From the NCBI RefSeq assembly GCF_910592395.1, contig NC_088317.1, forward strand, positions 186,001-250,000: DNA of 64,000 bases, written 5' to 3'. The translations under genes and the position numbers were made by a program. The DNA comes from Lineus longissimus (Eukaryota > Nemertea > Pilidiophora > Heteronemertea > Lineidae). This document shows, in pieces, positions 27,801 to 39,600 of the stretch. The notes under the pieces were generated by a model. It ran no database searches. It worked only from the letters and a program-made list of their open reading frames with translations, and was not told the origin of the DNA. Positions within the stretch are counted from its first letter, which is position 1. Each line of letters opens with the position of its first letter.

Positions 27801-30800
27801 CTTCGACTCGTCGATCTCCATCGGAGACAGACCACTGAGCAACCTGCGCTTTGCAGACGACATGGACTGGATGAGAGGCAACAGATGGGATCAAAAAGTA
27901 TCTTTTACGTGTGTCGAGAGAAGCAGTGGCGCTCATGAAAGAGAAGTAAGCGCCTCCAAAAGCAAAGGAATTGGCAACAGCCCAGCACAAGGCAACAGGA
28001 CAGCTGTGAGAATGTGCGGCAAACTCCTTAAAGACGGGTACATCAACCCAAGAGATAAAAGTGAGAATCGTCTAAGCCACAGCAGTAAGAGCGGTATTTT
28101 TTTGGCTACTTACCTTGATGGCACTACTACGTATAGAGCCACCAGTGATACTCATCACTGTATTTCACCAACTGAGACTCTTCCGTATCTTGTACATAGA
28201 ACCTGCAAAAAAGGAAAATAGTAAATTCCTATTTCAACGATGTTCATTAGAGCAATCGCTTTAAGGAATGTTTTGAATAACAACTCAGCACATACGGAAT
28301 TATCGGTTTGATTAGAGGGATAGCGTGGAGGTAGAAATGAACATGGGATTAAGGGTTAATTTCTTGACTGTCTGTCTCCTCACCAGGAGGTGGGTATTTG
28401 ACCAGCACAAGGACTCTGTAGTGTTGAAAGATAATATCCTTGAGCAAGACACCCAACTCTACTGACTTGATACACTTCCATGTGAATGATGTGACTGAAC
28501 TAGTGTAGCAGAATGTAACAGTTGTCAGTTCTTTTCAGTTAGGTAGGCCTACAGTAATTAATAGGTGCTTTTTTTCTCATTTCAGATGTTGGTTAGAATC
28601 ATCCTTTTAAAAAAGTCACAGACATTTTATCTTCGTGCCAACATTTCATCCTCATACACCTTTTTAGCAAATCATCAAAATATCGTATTCATATCATTGC
28701 AGGTTACTTCCCCCTTGGTGCAAGCCTCTGCACGCTATGGGTCACATTCGATGTCGGTCTGTGCACAGCTTCCATCTGGCACATGTGCACAATGTCCATG
28801 GATCGATTCTTCACGCTGAAATACCCAATGAAATACGGCCGCAACAAAACCAAGACTATGGTGCTGCTCAAAATCACATTTGTGTGGATCATGTCGATTG
28901 CCATCTGTAGTCCGGTGTGTTTCTCGGGCTTTCTAGATAACAGTACTGTTTTCAATGATGGGTTCTGTGCTCCAACCATGAGCAACTTCATCATATACGG
29001 CTCAGTTTTTGCCTTTTATGTTCCTCTAATGATCATGGTTGTGACTTATGTATTGACATTGCAGATTTTAAGGAATAATTCAAAATTTATGAGAAAAATG
29101 GAAAAAAGTAGAAAAACTGTCATGCGAAAACATATAGCAGGATATAACAATAATAAAAACAGAAATTTCTTAACACCGAATGGCTATGGTAATGGCTATG
29201 ATAATGAAGTCAGCAATGAAAGTGCATTAGTGAGCAGGGATGTAACTGACAATAGCTTTTCCGGTGAGCTCTTGAGCGACACAAAGTTATCTAGTGATTT
29301 TACAGGCTACACGACAATTCAGCCCATAGACAAACTAAAAAATAAGCCCTCACCTATTCCGATACTGCCGCTGCCTGTTCTGCAGGATGAAAGTGAGACA
29401 GCCCAGTCACCACCCTGGGAACCCACCACACCACTCTGTGAGGCCGCCAGTCCAATCTTTCGTAAGAAAGACCGCCTAGATAGCATAACAAGCGGAATTT
29501 CAGGGAGAAGTTGCGGCTCTGGACGATCTAAAAGTTTTCTTTCACTTCCAGTCGGCTCAAGGCATAACCTATCGACAAGTGTTGAGAGCTTGGTCAGCAT
29601 CCACGGCCCGGGGATAATACTTGAGAGACCTGAAGTCCAAGATAAACTCAGCCAGATTGAGATCGAAATGGAGACATATTTAACAACAGATGAAATTAAC
29701 GATAACATTGAAAATGAAAACAAATGTGAACAAGAGTTAGCAAATGAAAAAAGATTTAATAGCTGCACTGATAATGGAAATGAATACAGCTACACTGATA
29801 ACGAAAATGAAAGATGTGAATATTTTGATAACGAACTCGTCGAAGACAAATTCGAGTTTTACGATAGGCCTAATGAGAGTGGAAAATGTGCTTATTTAGA
29901 ACACGAGAACAAATTTGATTTCATAGATGCAGACACTGAGAAATGCAGACCTCTTGATGAGGATAACAACGCTATGGGGTATAATCTTACTGACGCAGCG
30001 ACACATCAGTATCCAAGGACGCCTCAGTCGCGAAGGACACCTAGTCCCTGTCCCAGCACCTCATCATCAGGTACAAATACCAATAGTAGTATTGAAAATC
30101 CCGAGTGCCAGGCCCTGAATCCGAGCCCCCGGAGTTTCTACGATTCTGACATGCAACCCGGGTCCGTTGAGGACAATACGGATGAGGGAAATGAAACAGA
30201 GGATTTAACGAACTGCGGAGATCGTTATACCCCAACAGATCATGAACTCCTCACCTTGTCAATCAAAGCCAATGGGATGTACGTCTACAAGGTCAAATAT
30301 TCCAAGTCCTCTAATCAGATCAGTGAATATATGGATGAGGAGGACCCAACCTACTGCTCAAAGCCGCCACACCAAGTGGTAGAGAGCCCAGCGCGTTTGG
30401 AGGTCGCTGATATCTCAGGAGTTGCATGTCGGCTGCCAAAGAGCCGTAGTTGTTCAGAGGTTTATCTCAAAGGTACTGATGCAGAGTTGATGCGTGAGAT
30501 TACTGAAAGGCGCGCATCTGCACAAAGAATGATGGAGACTAAATACAAACAAAATATAATCAAACTTCAACGGCCCAACCATTTCAAACAGAAGAAACGA
30601 AAAAAGATCATGAGGTCTTTCATACCGAAACGGACTGCTAACAACGAAAAGAAAGCCTCCAAAGTGCTAGGGATTATCTTTGGTGTTTTTGTGATCCTAT
30701 GGACGCCTTTCTTTACTCTCAATGTGATGTCTGTAACGTGTGATGTGTGTATGACCAATGTCACTCCCGAGATCATGTCCACCGTGTTGTGGTTCGGCTG

Positions 30801-30999
30801 GATTGCTTCCCTAGCCAACCCCATCATCTACACTATGTTTAATACCAGTTTCCGTCATGCGTTCTATAAGATTCTGATGTGCAAGTATAAAAAACAGCGA
30901 CGGGTAACTCAGACCCCAGAGAGTCACTTCTTGACCAGCCCCTCTAACTGGATAAACAGTGATACTAGGAGGAACACCGTCACAATGCAACTCAACTAA
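12594..30999 (+). CDS. HTR2: Serotonin 5-HT2-like G protein-coupled receptor (two coding exons)
   Basis: Join 12594-12867 and 28703-30999, giving 856 aa. It is a rhodopsin-class aminergic receptor expected at the plasma membrane. Exon 1 encodes an N-terminus with three N-glycosylation sequons, TM1 (with the GN motif) and TM2 (LAIAD). Exon 2 supplies TM3 with the amine-binding Asp in TFDVGLCTAS, then DRF at about residue 125 where most relatives have DRY, and TM4. Its second extracellular loop has the conserved Cys (FNDGFC, matching the 5-HT2 pattern of VF-x-x-G-x-C). TM5 ends near residue 215, TM6 begins near 742 with KASKVLG and carries LWTPFF, and TM7 ends with NPIIY. The third intracellular loop is about 525 residues, many times the vertebrate 5-HT2 length, and rich in Ser, Asn and acidic residues. 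The ATG was chosen because it precedes a complete extracellular N-terminus. Family assignment (Gq-coupled 5-HT2) is by motif; another aminergic subtype is possible but less likely. Confidence 0.88.
14787..14836. repeat. 18-bp perfect hairpin in the receptor intron
   Basis: Arms 14787-14804 and 14819-14836 are exact reverse complements around a 14-base loop. The loop itself repeats AGTCAATGTTTC from the first arm. Confidence 0.85.
15828..15935 (+). repeat. Dispersed AT-rich repeat, copy 3
   Basis: AAGTCCAAATATTTTTG, TTTTCTGCTCAAAATGAAGA and CATCAGCCCC followed by C, A and T homopolymers. Confidence 0.75.
17440..17655 (-). repeat. Dispersed AT-rich repeat, copy 4 (reverse orientation)
   Basis: Reads GCTGATGATGTTTCTTCATTTTG on the plus strand, the reverse complement of the other copies. 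The GCTGATGATGTTT word occurs three times, so the copy is rearranged or nested. Confidence 0.75.
20741..20918. mobile_element. MITE with pogo/Tigger-like terminal inverted repeats
   Basis: The ends CAGTAGAACCTC and, inverted, GAGTGGAACCTC match at 10 of 12 positions and resemble the CAGT-beginning ends of the pogo/Tigger group, which target TA. A TA lies directly before the left end; the right flank is AA, so the duplication has decayed. Interior copies of AGAGAGGTGTCC show subterminal repeats. No coding capacity in 178 bp. Confidence 0.7.
23278..23460 (+). repeat. Dispersed AT-rich repeat, copy 5
   Basis: GAACTGACTGAATGATGAAA, AGTCCAAAATTTTTTTT, TTTTCTGCTCAAAATGAAGC and ATCATCAGTCCC, then a second GACTGACTGAACGATGAAA. 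Confidence 0.75.
23884..23906. repeat. Poly-C tract
   Basis: CCCCCT followed by sixteen or more C residues within the receptor intron. Confidence 0.9.
27126..27320 (-). CDS. Weak candidate: small secreted protein ORF inside the receptor intron
   Basis: A 64-codon frame on the minus strand starts with a hydrophobic segment ending SPSVLA, a plausible signal peptide, followed by two Cys and a charged tail. A GTGAGG donor at 27197-27192 could end an exon after LCLFI. A phase-compatible candidate exon with a GTAAGT donor lies further down the minus strand near 26615-26523. There is no family match and chance is a reasonable explanation. Confidence 0.15.
   Translation of the reverse strand: MIIGSLALVIVIIANSPSVLAHLYPCTYKTTGINSELCLFIVRKNDKETAELAHIFFYKSELPP
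27700..28120 (+). pseudogene. Non-LTR retrotransposon reverse transcriptase relic
   Basis: One frame has SPALFNVFLKNIMQEAL, then PLSNLRFADDMDWM with the FADD catalytic motif of reverse transcriptase. Further on, the next frame gives GTSTQEIKVRI and, after a stop, ATAVRAVF, as in LINE reverse transcriptases where the strand after the catalytic site reads like S-K-D-G-T-S. Frameshifts and stops show that it is dead. Only about 420 bp is recognisable. Confidence 0.8.
28703..30999 (+). CDS. HTR2: 5-HT2-like receptor, coding exon 2 (last)
   Basis: Begins after the acceptor ending at 28702 and runs open for 2297 bases to TAA at 30997-30999. It holds TM3 to TM7 and the whole 525-residue third loop without interruption. 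The C-terminal tail is short (about 45 residues after TM7) and ends MQLN, so the class I PDZ ligand of vertebrate 5-HT2A/2C is absent. Confidence 0.9.
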
Positions 31000-31015
31000 G
31001 GGCAGTAGGCCTATT

Positions 31016-31038
31016 GGGGGGGGGGGGGGGGAGGGGGG
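31016..31038. repeat. Poly-G tract just after the receptor stop codon
   Basis: Sixteen consecutive G bases, one A, then six more G, starting 17 bases after the TAA. It lies in the presumed 3' UTR. No AATAAA signal is evident in the next kilobase. Confidence 0.9.
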
Positions 31039-31795
31039 ATGGGCTTCGCTGAGAGGAGGATATGAAGATTACATGACAACCCTACCTTGACTTTATTATG
31101 ATAAATGTGTTCTTAAGATGTAAATTATAAATGTGGAATTGAATTTTATTTAATGTGTTAAAGAGATAAGCAAGTGTAAATATTTCAGAGGTCTATATCT
31201 ATACAATTAATTATTTCTTTTAAAATGTGTGTTTTAGTCATTTTGTTCGGTAATATTCAAGACTGGTTGAGGCCTCCTCAGTTGCGGGGTTGAATCATGG
31301 GAGAAGACACACAAGATCATCACCAAAAGACGACCATAGGGACACTCTTCAAACCTGCCAAGCTATCTGCTGACCCACAGATCAGAATCCGAATAATAGA
31401 ACCCTGACCAAAAGATGGATCGAAAGCTTGTTTCCAGTACCGAGAGGCCCTACTTCTTCATAACACTTCAGAGAATACATTTCCAGAGCAGCCAGCAGCT
31501 TTTTTTCAGATGAGATTCTCTCCCTAATCTCAGTGATCAACTAAGTCGTCTCCAAAATTTCCCGGAGGCTTTGAATGGATGCTAAGTTGTTGACCTCACT
31601 AAGTAGTCCTTGCTTTCCGAAAGTGAAAAAAAGAAAGAATATCCCACTGAAGCAGTCTATTTTAGGCCTATGTCTACCGCCCCCCTCTTGAAAAACACAA
31701 GAAAAAAAATAGTCATGACCCTTTCAAACTATTCTTTCTCGAGAATGACATAACAAGGAGTTCATCCTTATGAAATACATTGTATAACAATGAAA

Positions 31796-32140
31796 ATAAT
31801 AGCGAAGAAATAGTTACCTCCTGTCCATCTTGTCTCTCGAAAACATCAAAGGAATGAATCCATCTCTCAGTCTTCCTCCTTCTTCTCGAAATAGTGCAAA
31901 GTAATTGTCATCTCTCGAAAAATAGAGAAGATATAGTCACTTTGCCCGCTTCCCGCTTGCAATCGAAAAAAAGGAAGAAACAGTCATCTCCCTTTCATCT
32001 TGCTCTCTTTCTCTCGAAAACAGTGAAGAAATAGTCATCTCCCTTCCATCTAGTCTCTCGAAAACATCAAAGGAATGAACCATCTCTCGGTCTTCCCCTT
32101 CCTCTCGAAAAATAGTGATGAAATAGTCATCTCCACTCCA
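31796..32140. repeat. Direct duplication rich in CTCGAAAA
   Basis: A block beginning GAAGAAATAGT and containing CTCGAAAACATCAAAGGAATGA occurs near 31806-31915 and again near 32024-32135, about 218 bp apart. Shorter copies of the TCTCGAAAA and AGTCATCTCC words lie between. It is a degenerate tandem structure downstream of the receptor gene. Confidence 0.75.
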
Positions 32141-32334
32141 CGTCAATTCTTAATGAAATGGTCCAGGGACCATGCGCTCACCTCGGCTAATGTAACGCAT
32201 GTCATTTGCAGTGGATATGGGGAGAACAGTTTCTGGCTAGTTTCACCAGTTTTGATTCCATTGAATACTATTATTCTTCTTGGCTCAATGACACAAAAGA
32301 AAATTACCGGTACCATCTAAGTGTAGCATTTTGG

Positions 32335-33345
32335 TTATAAAGTTGACTGAATATCAGGGTTATTGAAGAGTGTACATGTCACATGGAAATTAGTTGACCT
32401 CTGTTCAACAGTTTAGGAGTAATAGGACTTCGTTGAATTTTCAAGATGGCGGCCTGGCGGCCATATTTGTCATAGGATTTGACTGAAAATTAGGGATATT
32501 GATAAGAGTACATAGATACATAATCACATGAAGTTTGGTTGCAATCCGATCATTGGTTTTGGAGTAATAGGACTTTGTTTAATTTTCAAGATGGCCGCCT
32601 GGCGGCCATATTGGTAGATGGATTTGACTGAAAATCAGGGACTTTGTAGAGAGTACATATATATACAATCACATGAAATTTGGTTTTAATCCGACTTTGT
32701 TTAATTTTAAAGATGGCCGCCTGGCAGCCATATTTGAGGTGCGAGCGGGACAAATTTTTGGGGTAGAATAAAGGGTCTCTAGATATATGTCCTTACAAGT
32801 TTAGAACTTTCTAGCTCAAATAGAAACGAAACGTGCCACCAATCGGTGATTTAGATAACTTTGACCTCTGTGACCTTGTAAAGTAGGTCAAATCAAAAAC
32901 CTAGGTGATATGTCATTTGACCTTATTTGATACACCCACCATAAAAATTTTGTCACTCTACGTACAATCACTGGCATCAAAAGGGCAAAAAACCAATTTT
33001 CCAGATGGCCACCTGGAGGCCAGAAAAATAGGTCAAATCAAAAACCCGATGATATGTTATGTATCTTTATTAGATGTACCTATGATAAAAATTTGGCAAT
33101 GATCCAGCCATGCATTAAGGAGATACAGCACTTTATGTGTTTACGGTTTTGCCAAATCAGGAATCAGACCGGACTGAAATTTAGTCACCCAGGTGTCATT
33201 GCATGGGGAAACATGTGTACCAAGTTTCAAGTCAATAGCTTCAGTAGTTACGAAACGTGCCCTGCTAACGGACGACAACGGACGACGACGGACGACGGAC
33301 GCCACGCCAAAGCAAAAAGCTCACCTCTCAGAGAGGTGAGCTAAA
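32335..33345. mobile_element. Repeat-rich non-autonomous element ending in a hairpin
   Basis: The left half has three units of about 140 bp, each ending in a palindromic AAGATGGCCGCCTGG-type word (near 32441, 32588 and 32711), and a diverged fourth near 33003. The right half repeats a GGTCAAATCAAAAACC-type block (32886 and 33026). It then has a GGACGAC tandem (33271-33300) and a perfect 12-bp hairpin at 33318-33342 followed by A residues. I recall similar GGACGAC-plus-GAGGTGAGCT tails as abundant dispersed repeats in molluscan genomes. No coding capacity is visible. The CTAA immediately at the hairpin would suit a Helitron/Helentron-like end, but that is inference. Confidence 0.6.
33318..33342. 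repeat. Perfect 12-bp terminal hairpin
   Basis: AGCTCACCTCTC and its exact reverse complement are separated by a single A. It sits at the right end of the repeat-rich element, after the GGACGAC tandem. Confidence 0.85.
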
Positions 33346-33574
33346 AACGATAAAAAATAGTAAATTTCCGCCTGAAAAAATAAAACATACACCACAATAC
33401 CAGCTGTAACAGTGCAGTTCGCCTTAAATGTCCATTTTTTATATTCAGCTCGCTCAAGCTACTGCGGCCAGCTAGAACCACAACACTTGCACTAAAATGC
33501 TTTACTAAAGCCCATGCTCAAAATGCTATCACTTTATTTGTTAAAGTGTGTTTTTCGGACGTATTCGTTGCCCA

Positions 33575-33593
33575 TTTTTTTTTTTTTTTTTTT
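33575..33593. repeat. Poly-T tract at the left edge of the satellite array
   Basis: Nineteen T residues lie just before the first recognisable satellite sequence. This could be the poly-A tail of an inserted retroelement on the minus strand, or a simple homopolymer. Confidence 0.85.
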
Positions 33594-33601
33594 CTTATAC
33601 T

Positions 33602-36600
33602 TTTATGTAGTAATACTCGCAAAACTACGCACAACCTCGCCTGGCAGATGGAAGGTATGATACATATTGAAGCCAAACTGGGGATTAAGACCCGCTTCAA
33701 CTGGCACAGATTCGAACCATCATCGGTAGTACTCGAACGCCCGGAATCAGTATGTGCTGCAGTTTGAAAAGTTTGGGTGCGGGGTATGATAACGAAAATA
33801 ATGAAAATATCGACATCTGTACATGAATAATTAGATAAAAAGATAAGGAAGAAAAAAAACTGAGGCAGATTCACCGGGATTCGAACCCGTGACCAGCCGA
33901 TCCACAGTCAACCACTCTTAGCGCTGAACCGTCAAGGCTTTCATGCTGAGAAAGAGATTTTATTCGCCTCTTATATGCGGTATGCAAACGAGCGCGCCGC
34001 AATTGTGACAAGGTCGCGCAGGTGGCAGAGTGATTTGCCGAAATAGATCCAACTAATCGTATATTTCGATATTTGAACAGATTTTTCTCAACATATCGCA
34101 TTTATATATCTCAGTGATATAAAAGATTATCTTTGCAGTTGATTTAACATTTGAATGACCTTTTTTTTAAAGTTTTTAAAAATCGAGGTCAGCAGGGTCA
34201 GTGTCAATAAGTCGTTTTGAAAGACTCCGGCAGGGTCAAAAGAAATAGTTGTAGGCGCCGATGATGTCAGCAATATGGCCGATTTCCACCCCACCCGTGA
34301 GATTTGCTCTCGTCATGTCATGAGCACATTGAGGTTGCACTGAGTTGCCATTACCACCGGCAGAAAGCCAAATGCATCTAGTTTCTTTATTTGATGTGAT
34401 AGCATGGGGTCATCTCGTCTATTTTCTCGCTATATGGCCTAGAATTTGGACAAGCATGATTGACACTCGCACAACTACGCACAACCTCGCCTGGCAGATG
34501 GAAGGTATGTTACATATTGAAGCCAAACTGGAGATTGAGACCCGCTTCAACTGGCACAGACTCGAACCATCATCGGTAGTACTCGAACGCCCGGAATCAG
34601 TATGTGCTGCAGTTTGAAAAGTTTAAGTGCGGGGTATGATAACGAAAATAATGAAAATTTCGACATCTGTACATGGATAACTAGATAAAAAGATAAGGAA
34701 GAAGAAAAAAAACTGCGCCATTCACCGGGATTCGAACCCGTGACCAGCCGATCCACAGTCAACCACTCTTAGCACTGAACCGTCAAGGCTTTCATGCTGA
34801 GATAGAGATTTTATTCGCTTCTTATATGTGGTATGCAAACGAGCGCGCCGCAATTGTGACAAGGTCGCGCAGGTGGCAGAGTGATTTGCCGAAATAGATC
34901 CAACTAATCGTATATTTCGATATTTGAACAGATTTTTCTCAACATATCGCATTTATATATCTCAGTGATATAAAAGATTATCTTTGCAGTTGATTTAACA
35001 TTTGAATGACCTTTTTTTTAAAGTTTTTAAAAATCGAGGTCAGCAGGGTCAGTGTCAATCAGTCGTTTTGAAAGACTCCGGCAGGGTCAAAAGAAATAGT
35101 TGTAGGCGCCGATGATGTCAGCAATATGGCCGATTTCCACCCCACCCGTGAGATTTGCTCTCGTCATGTCATGAGCACATTGAGGTTGCACTGAGTTGCC
35201 ATTACCACCGGCAGAAAGCCAAATGCATCTAGTTTCTTTATTTGATGTGAAAACATGGGGTCATCTCGTCTATTTTCTCGCTATACGGCCTAGAATTTGG
35301 ACGAGCATAACTGACACTCGCACAACTACGCACAATCTCGCCTGGCAGATGGAAGGTATGTTACATATTGAAGCCAAACTGGAGATTGAGACCCGCTTCA
35401 ACTGGCACAGATTCGAACCATCATCGGTAGTACTCGAACGCCCGGAATCAGTATGTGCTGCAGTTTGAAAAGTTTAAGTGCGGGGTATGATAACGAAAAA
35501 AATGAAAATTTCGACATCTGTACATGGATAATTAGATAAAAAGATAAGGAAGAAGAAAAAAAACAGCGCCTTTCACCGGGATTCGAACCCGTGACCAACC
35601 GATCCACAGTCAACCACTCTTGGCACTGAACCGTCAAGACTTTCATGCTGAGATAGAGATTTTATTCGCCTCTTATATGCGGTATGCAAACGAGCGCGCC
35701 GCAATTGTGACAAGGTCGCGCAGGTGGCAGAGTGATTTGCCGAAATAGATCCAACTAATCGTATATTTCGATATTTGAACAGATTTTTCTCAACATATCG
35801 CATTTATATATCTCAGTGATATAAAAGATTATCTTTGCAGTTGATTTAACATTTGAATGACCTTTTTTTTAAAGTTTTTAAAAATCGAGGTCAGCAGGGT
35901 CAGTGTCAATCAGTCGTTTTGAAAGACTCCGGCAGGGTCAAAAGAAATAGTTGTAGGCGCCGATGATGTCAGCATATGGCCGATTTCCACCCCACCCGTG
36001 AGATTTGCTCTCGTCATGTCATGAGCACATTGAGGTTGCACTGAGTTGCCATTACCACCGGCAGAAAGCCAAATGCATCTAGTTTCTTTATTTGATGTGA
36101 AAACATGGGGTCATCTCGTCTATTTTCACGCTATATGGCCTAGAATTTGGAAGAGCATGATTGACACTCGCACAACTACGCACAATCTCGCCTGGCAGAT
36201 GGAAGGTATGTTACATATTGAAGCCAAACTGGAGATTGAGACCCGCTTCAACTGGCACAGATTCGAACCATCATCGGTAGTACTCGAACGCCCGGAATCA
36301 GTATGTGCTGCAGTTTGAAAAGTTTAAGTGCGGGGTATGATAACGAAAATAATGAAAATTTCGACATCTGTACATGGATAACTAGATAAAAAGATAAGGA
36401 AGAAGAAAAAAGACTGCGCCATTCACCGGGATTCGAACCCGTGAACAGCCGATCCACAGTCAACCACTCTTAGCACTGTACCGTCAAGGCTTTCATGCTG
36501 AGATAGAGATTTTATTCGCTTCTTATATGTTGTATGCAAACGAGCGCGCCGCAATTGTGACAAGGTCGCGCAGGTGGCAGAGTGATTTGCCGAAATAGAT

Positions 36601-39600
36601 CCAACTAATCGTATATTTCGATATTTGAACAGATTTTTCTCAACATATCGCATTTATATATCTCAGTGATATAAAAGATTATCTTTGCAGTTGATTTAAC
36701 ATTTGAATGACCTTTTTTTTAAAGTTTTTTTAAAAATCGAGGTCAGCAGGGTCAGTGTCAATCAGTCGTTTTGAAAGACTCCGGCAGGGTCAAAAGAAAT
36801 AGTTGTAGGCGCCGATGATGTCAGCAATATGGCCGATTTCCACCCCACCCGTGAGATTTGCTCTCGTCATGTCATGAGCACATTGAGGTTGCACTGAGTT
36901 GCCATTACCACCGGCAGAAAGCCAAATGCATCTAGTTTCTTTATTTGATGTGAAAACATGGGGTCATCTCGTCTATTTTCTCGCTATACGGCCTAGAATT
37001 TGGACGAGCATAACTGACACTCGCACAACTACGCACAATCTCGCCTGGCAGATGGAAGGTATGTTACATATTGAAGCCAAACTGGAGATTGAGACCCGCT
37101 TCAACTGGCACAGATTCGAACCATCATCGGTAGTACTCGAACGCCCGGAATCAGTATGTGCTGCAGTTTGAAAAGTTTAAGTGCGGGGTATGATAACGAA
37201 AATAATGAAAATTTCGACATCTGTACATGGATAATTAGATAAAAAGATAAGGAAGAAGAAAAAAAACTGCGCCATTCACCGGGATTCGAACCCGTGACCA
37301 GCCGATCCACAGTCAACCACTCTTAGCACTGAACCGTCACGGCTTTCATGCTGAGATAGAGATTTTATTCGCCTCTTATATGCGGTATGCAAACGAGCGC
37401 GCCGCAATTGTGACAAGGTCGCGCAGGTGGCAGAGTGATTTGCCGAAATAGATCCAACTAATCGTATATTTCGATATTTGAACAGATTTTTCTCAACATA
37501 TCGCATTTATATATCTCAGTGATATAAAAGATTATCTTTGCAGTTGATTTAACATTTGAATGACCTTTTTTTAAAGTTTTTAAAAATCGAGGTCAGCAGG
37601 GTCAGTGTCAATCAGTCGTTTTGAAAGACTCCGGCAGGGTCAAAAGAAATAGTTGTAGGCGCCGATGATGTCAGCAATATGGCCGATTTCCACCCCACCC
37701 GTGAGATTTGCTCTCGTCATGTCATGAGCACATTGAGGTTGCACTGAGTTGCCATTACCACCGGCAGAAAGCCAAATGCATCTAGTTTCTTTATTTGATG
37801 TGAAAACATGGGGTCATCTCGTCTATTTTCACGCTATATGGCCTAGAATTTGGAAGAGCATGATTGACACTCGCACAACTACGCACAACCTCGCCTGGCA
37901 GATGGAAGGTATGTTACATATTGAAGCCAAACTGGAGATTGAGACCCGCTTCAACTGGCACAGATTCGAACCATCATCGGTAGTACTCGAACGCCCGGAA
38001 TCAGTATGTGCTGCAGTTTGAAAAGTTTAAGTGCGGGGTATGATAACGAAAATAATGAAAATTTCGACATCTGTACATGGATAACTAGATAAAAAGATAA
38101 GGAAGAAGAAAAAAGACTGCGCCATTCACCGGGATTCGAACCCGTGAACAGCCGATCCACAGTCAACCACTCTTAGCACTGAACCGTCAAGGCTTTCATG
38201 CTGAGATAGAGATTTTATTCGCCTCTTATATGCGGTATGCAAACGAGCGCGCCGCAATTGTGACAAGGTCGCGCAGGTGGCAGAGTGATTTGCCGAAATA
38301 GATCCAACTAATCGTATATTTCGATATTTGAACAGATTTTTCTCAACATATCGCATTTATATATCTCAGTGATATAAAAGATTATCTTTGCAGTTGATTT
38401 AACATTTGAATGACCTTTTTTTTAAAGTTTTTTTAAAAATCGAGGTCAGCAGGGTCAGTGTCAATCAGTCGTTTTGAAAGACTCCGGCAGGGTCAAAAGA
38501 AATAGTTGTAGGCGCCGATGATGTCAGCAATATGGCCGATTTCCACCCCACCCGTGAGATTTGCTCTCGTCATGTCATGAGCACATTGAGGTTGCACTGA
38601 GTTGCCATTACCACCGGCAGAAAGCCAAATGCATCTAGTTTCTTTATTTGATGTGAAAACATGGGGTCATCTCGTCTATTTTCTCGCTATACGGCCTAGA
38701 ATTTGGACGAGCATAACTGACACTCGCACAACTACGCACAATCTCGCCTGGCAGATGGAAGGTATGTTACATATTGAAGCCAAACTGGAGATTGAGACCC
38801 GCTTCAACTGGCACAGATTCGAACCATCATCGGTAGTACTCGAACGCCCGGAATCAGTATGTGCTGCAGTTTGAAAAGTTTAAGTGCGGGGTATGATAAC
38901 GAAAATAATGAAAATTTCGACATCTGTACATGGATAATTAGATAAAAAGATAAGGAAGAAGAAAAAAAACTGCGCCATTCACCGGGATTCGAACCCGTGA
39001 CCAGCCGATCCACAGTCAACCACTCTTAGCACTGAACCGTCACGGCTTTCATGCTGAGATAGAGATTTTATTCGCCTCTTATATGCGGTATGCAAACGAG
39101 CGCGCCGCAATTGTGACAAGGTCGCGCAGGTGGCAGAGTGATTTGCCGAAATAGATCCAACTAATCGTATATTTCGATATTTGAACAGATTTTTCTCAAC
39201 ATATCGCATTTATATATCTCAGTGATATAAAAGATTATCTTTGCAGTTGATTTAACATTTGAATGACCTTTTTTTAAAGTTTTTAAAAATCGAGGTCAGC
39301 AGGGTCAGTGTCAATCAGTCGTTTTGAAAGACTCCGGCAGGGTCAAAAGAAATAGTTGTAGGCGCCGATGATGTCAGCAATATGGCCGATTTCCACCCCA
39401 CCCGTGAGATTTGCTCTCGTCATGTCATGAGCACATTGAGGTTGCACTGAGTTGCCATTACCACCGGCAGAAAGCCAAATGCATCTAGTTTCTTTATTTG
39501 ATGTGAAAACATGGGGTCATCTCGTCTATTTTCACGCTATATGGCCTAGAATTTGGAAGAGCATGATTGACACTCGCACAACTACGCACAACCTCGCCTG

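Larger units (their letters stand above)
12868..28702 (+). other. Intron of the 5-HT2-like receptor (15.8 kb)
   Basis: It starts with GTAAGT and ends with TTGCAG, and the phase-1 join restores a Gly codon. It contains three copies of the dispersed AT-rich repeat, a perfect hairpin (14787-14836), a MITE (20741-20918), a C-homopolymer (23884-23906), a decayed reverse transcriptase fragment (27700-28120) and a weak candidate secreted ORF on the minus strand (27126-27320). I see no other supported gene. Confidence 0.8.

Noticed and set aside
29319-29768. 149-codon minus-strand frame inside the receptor exon
   Set aside because: It is the shadow of the receptor's third loop and has no features of its own.
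34718-34789. Functional tRNA-His gene
   Set aside because: The acceptor stem pairs at only about four of seven positions and the D and T arms have mismatches, so charging is doubtful.
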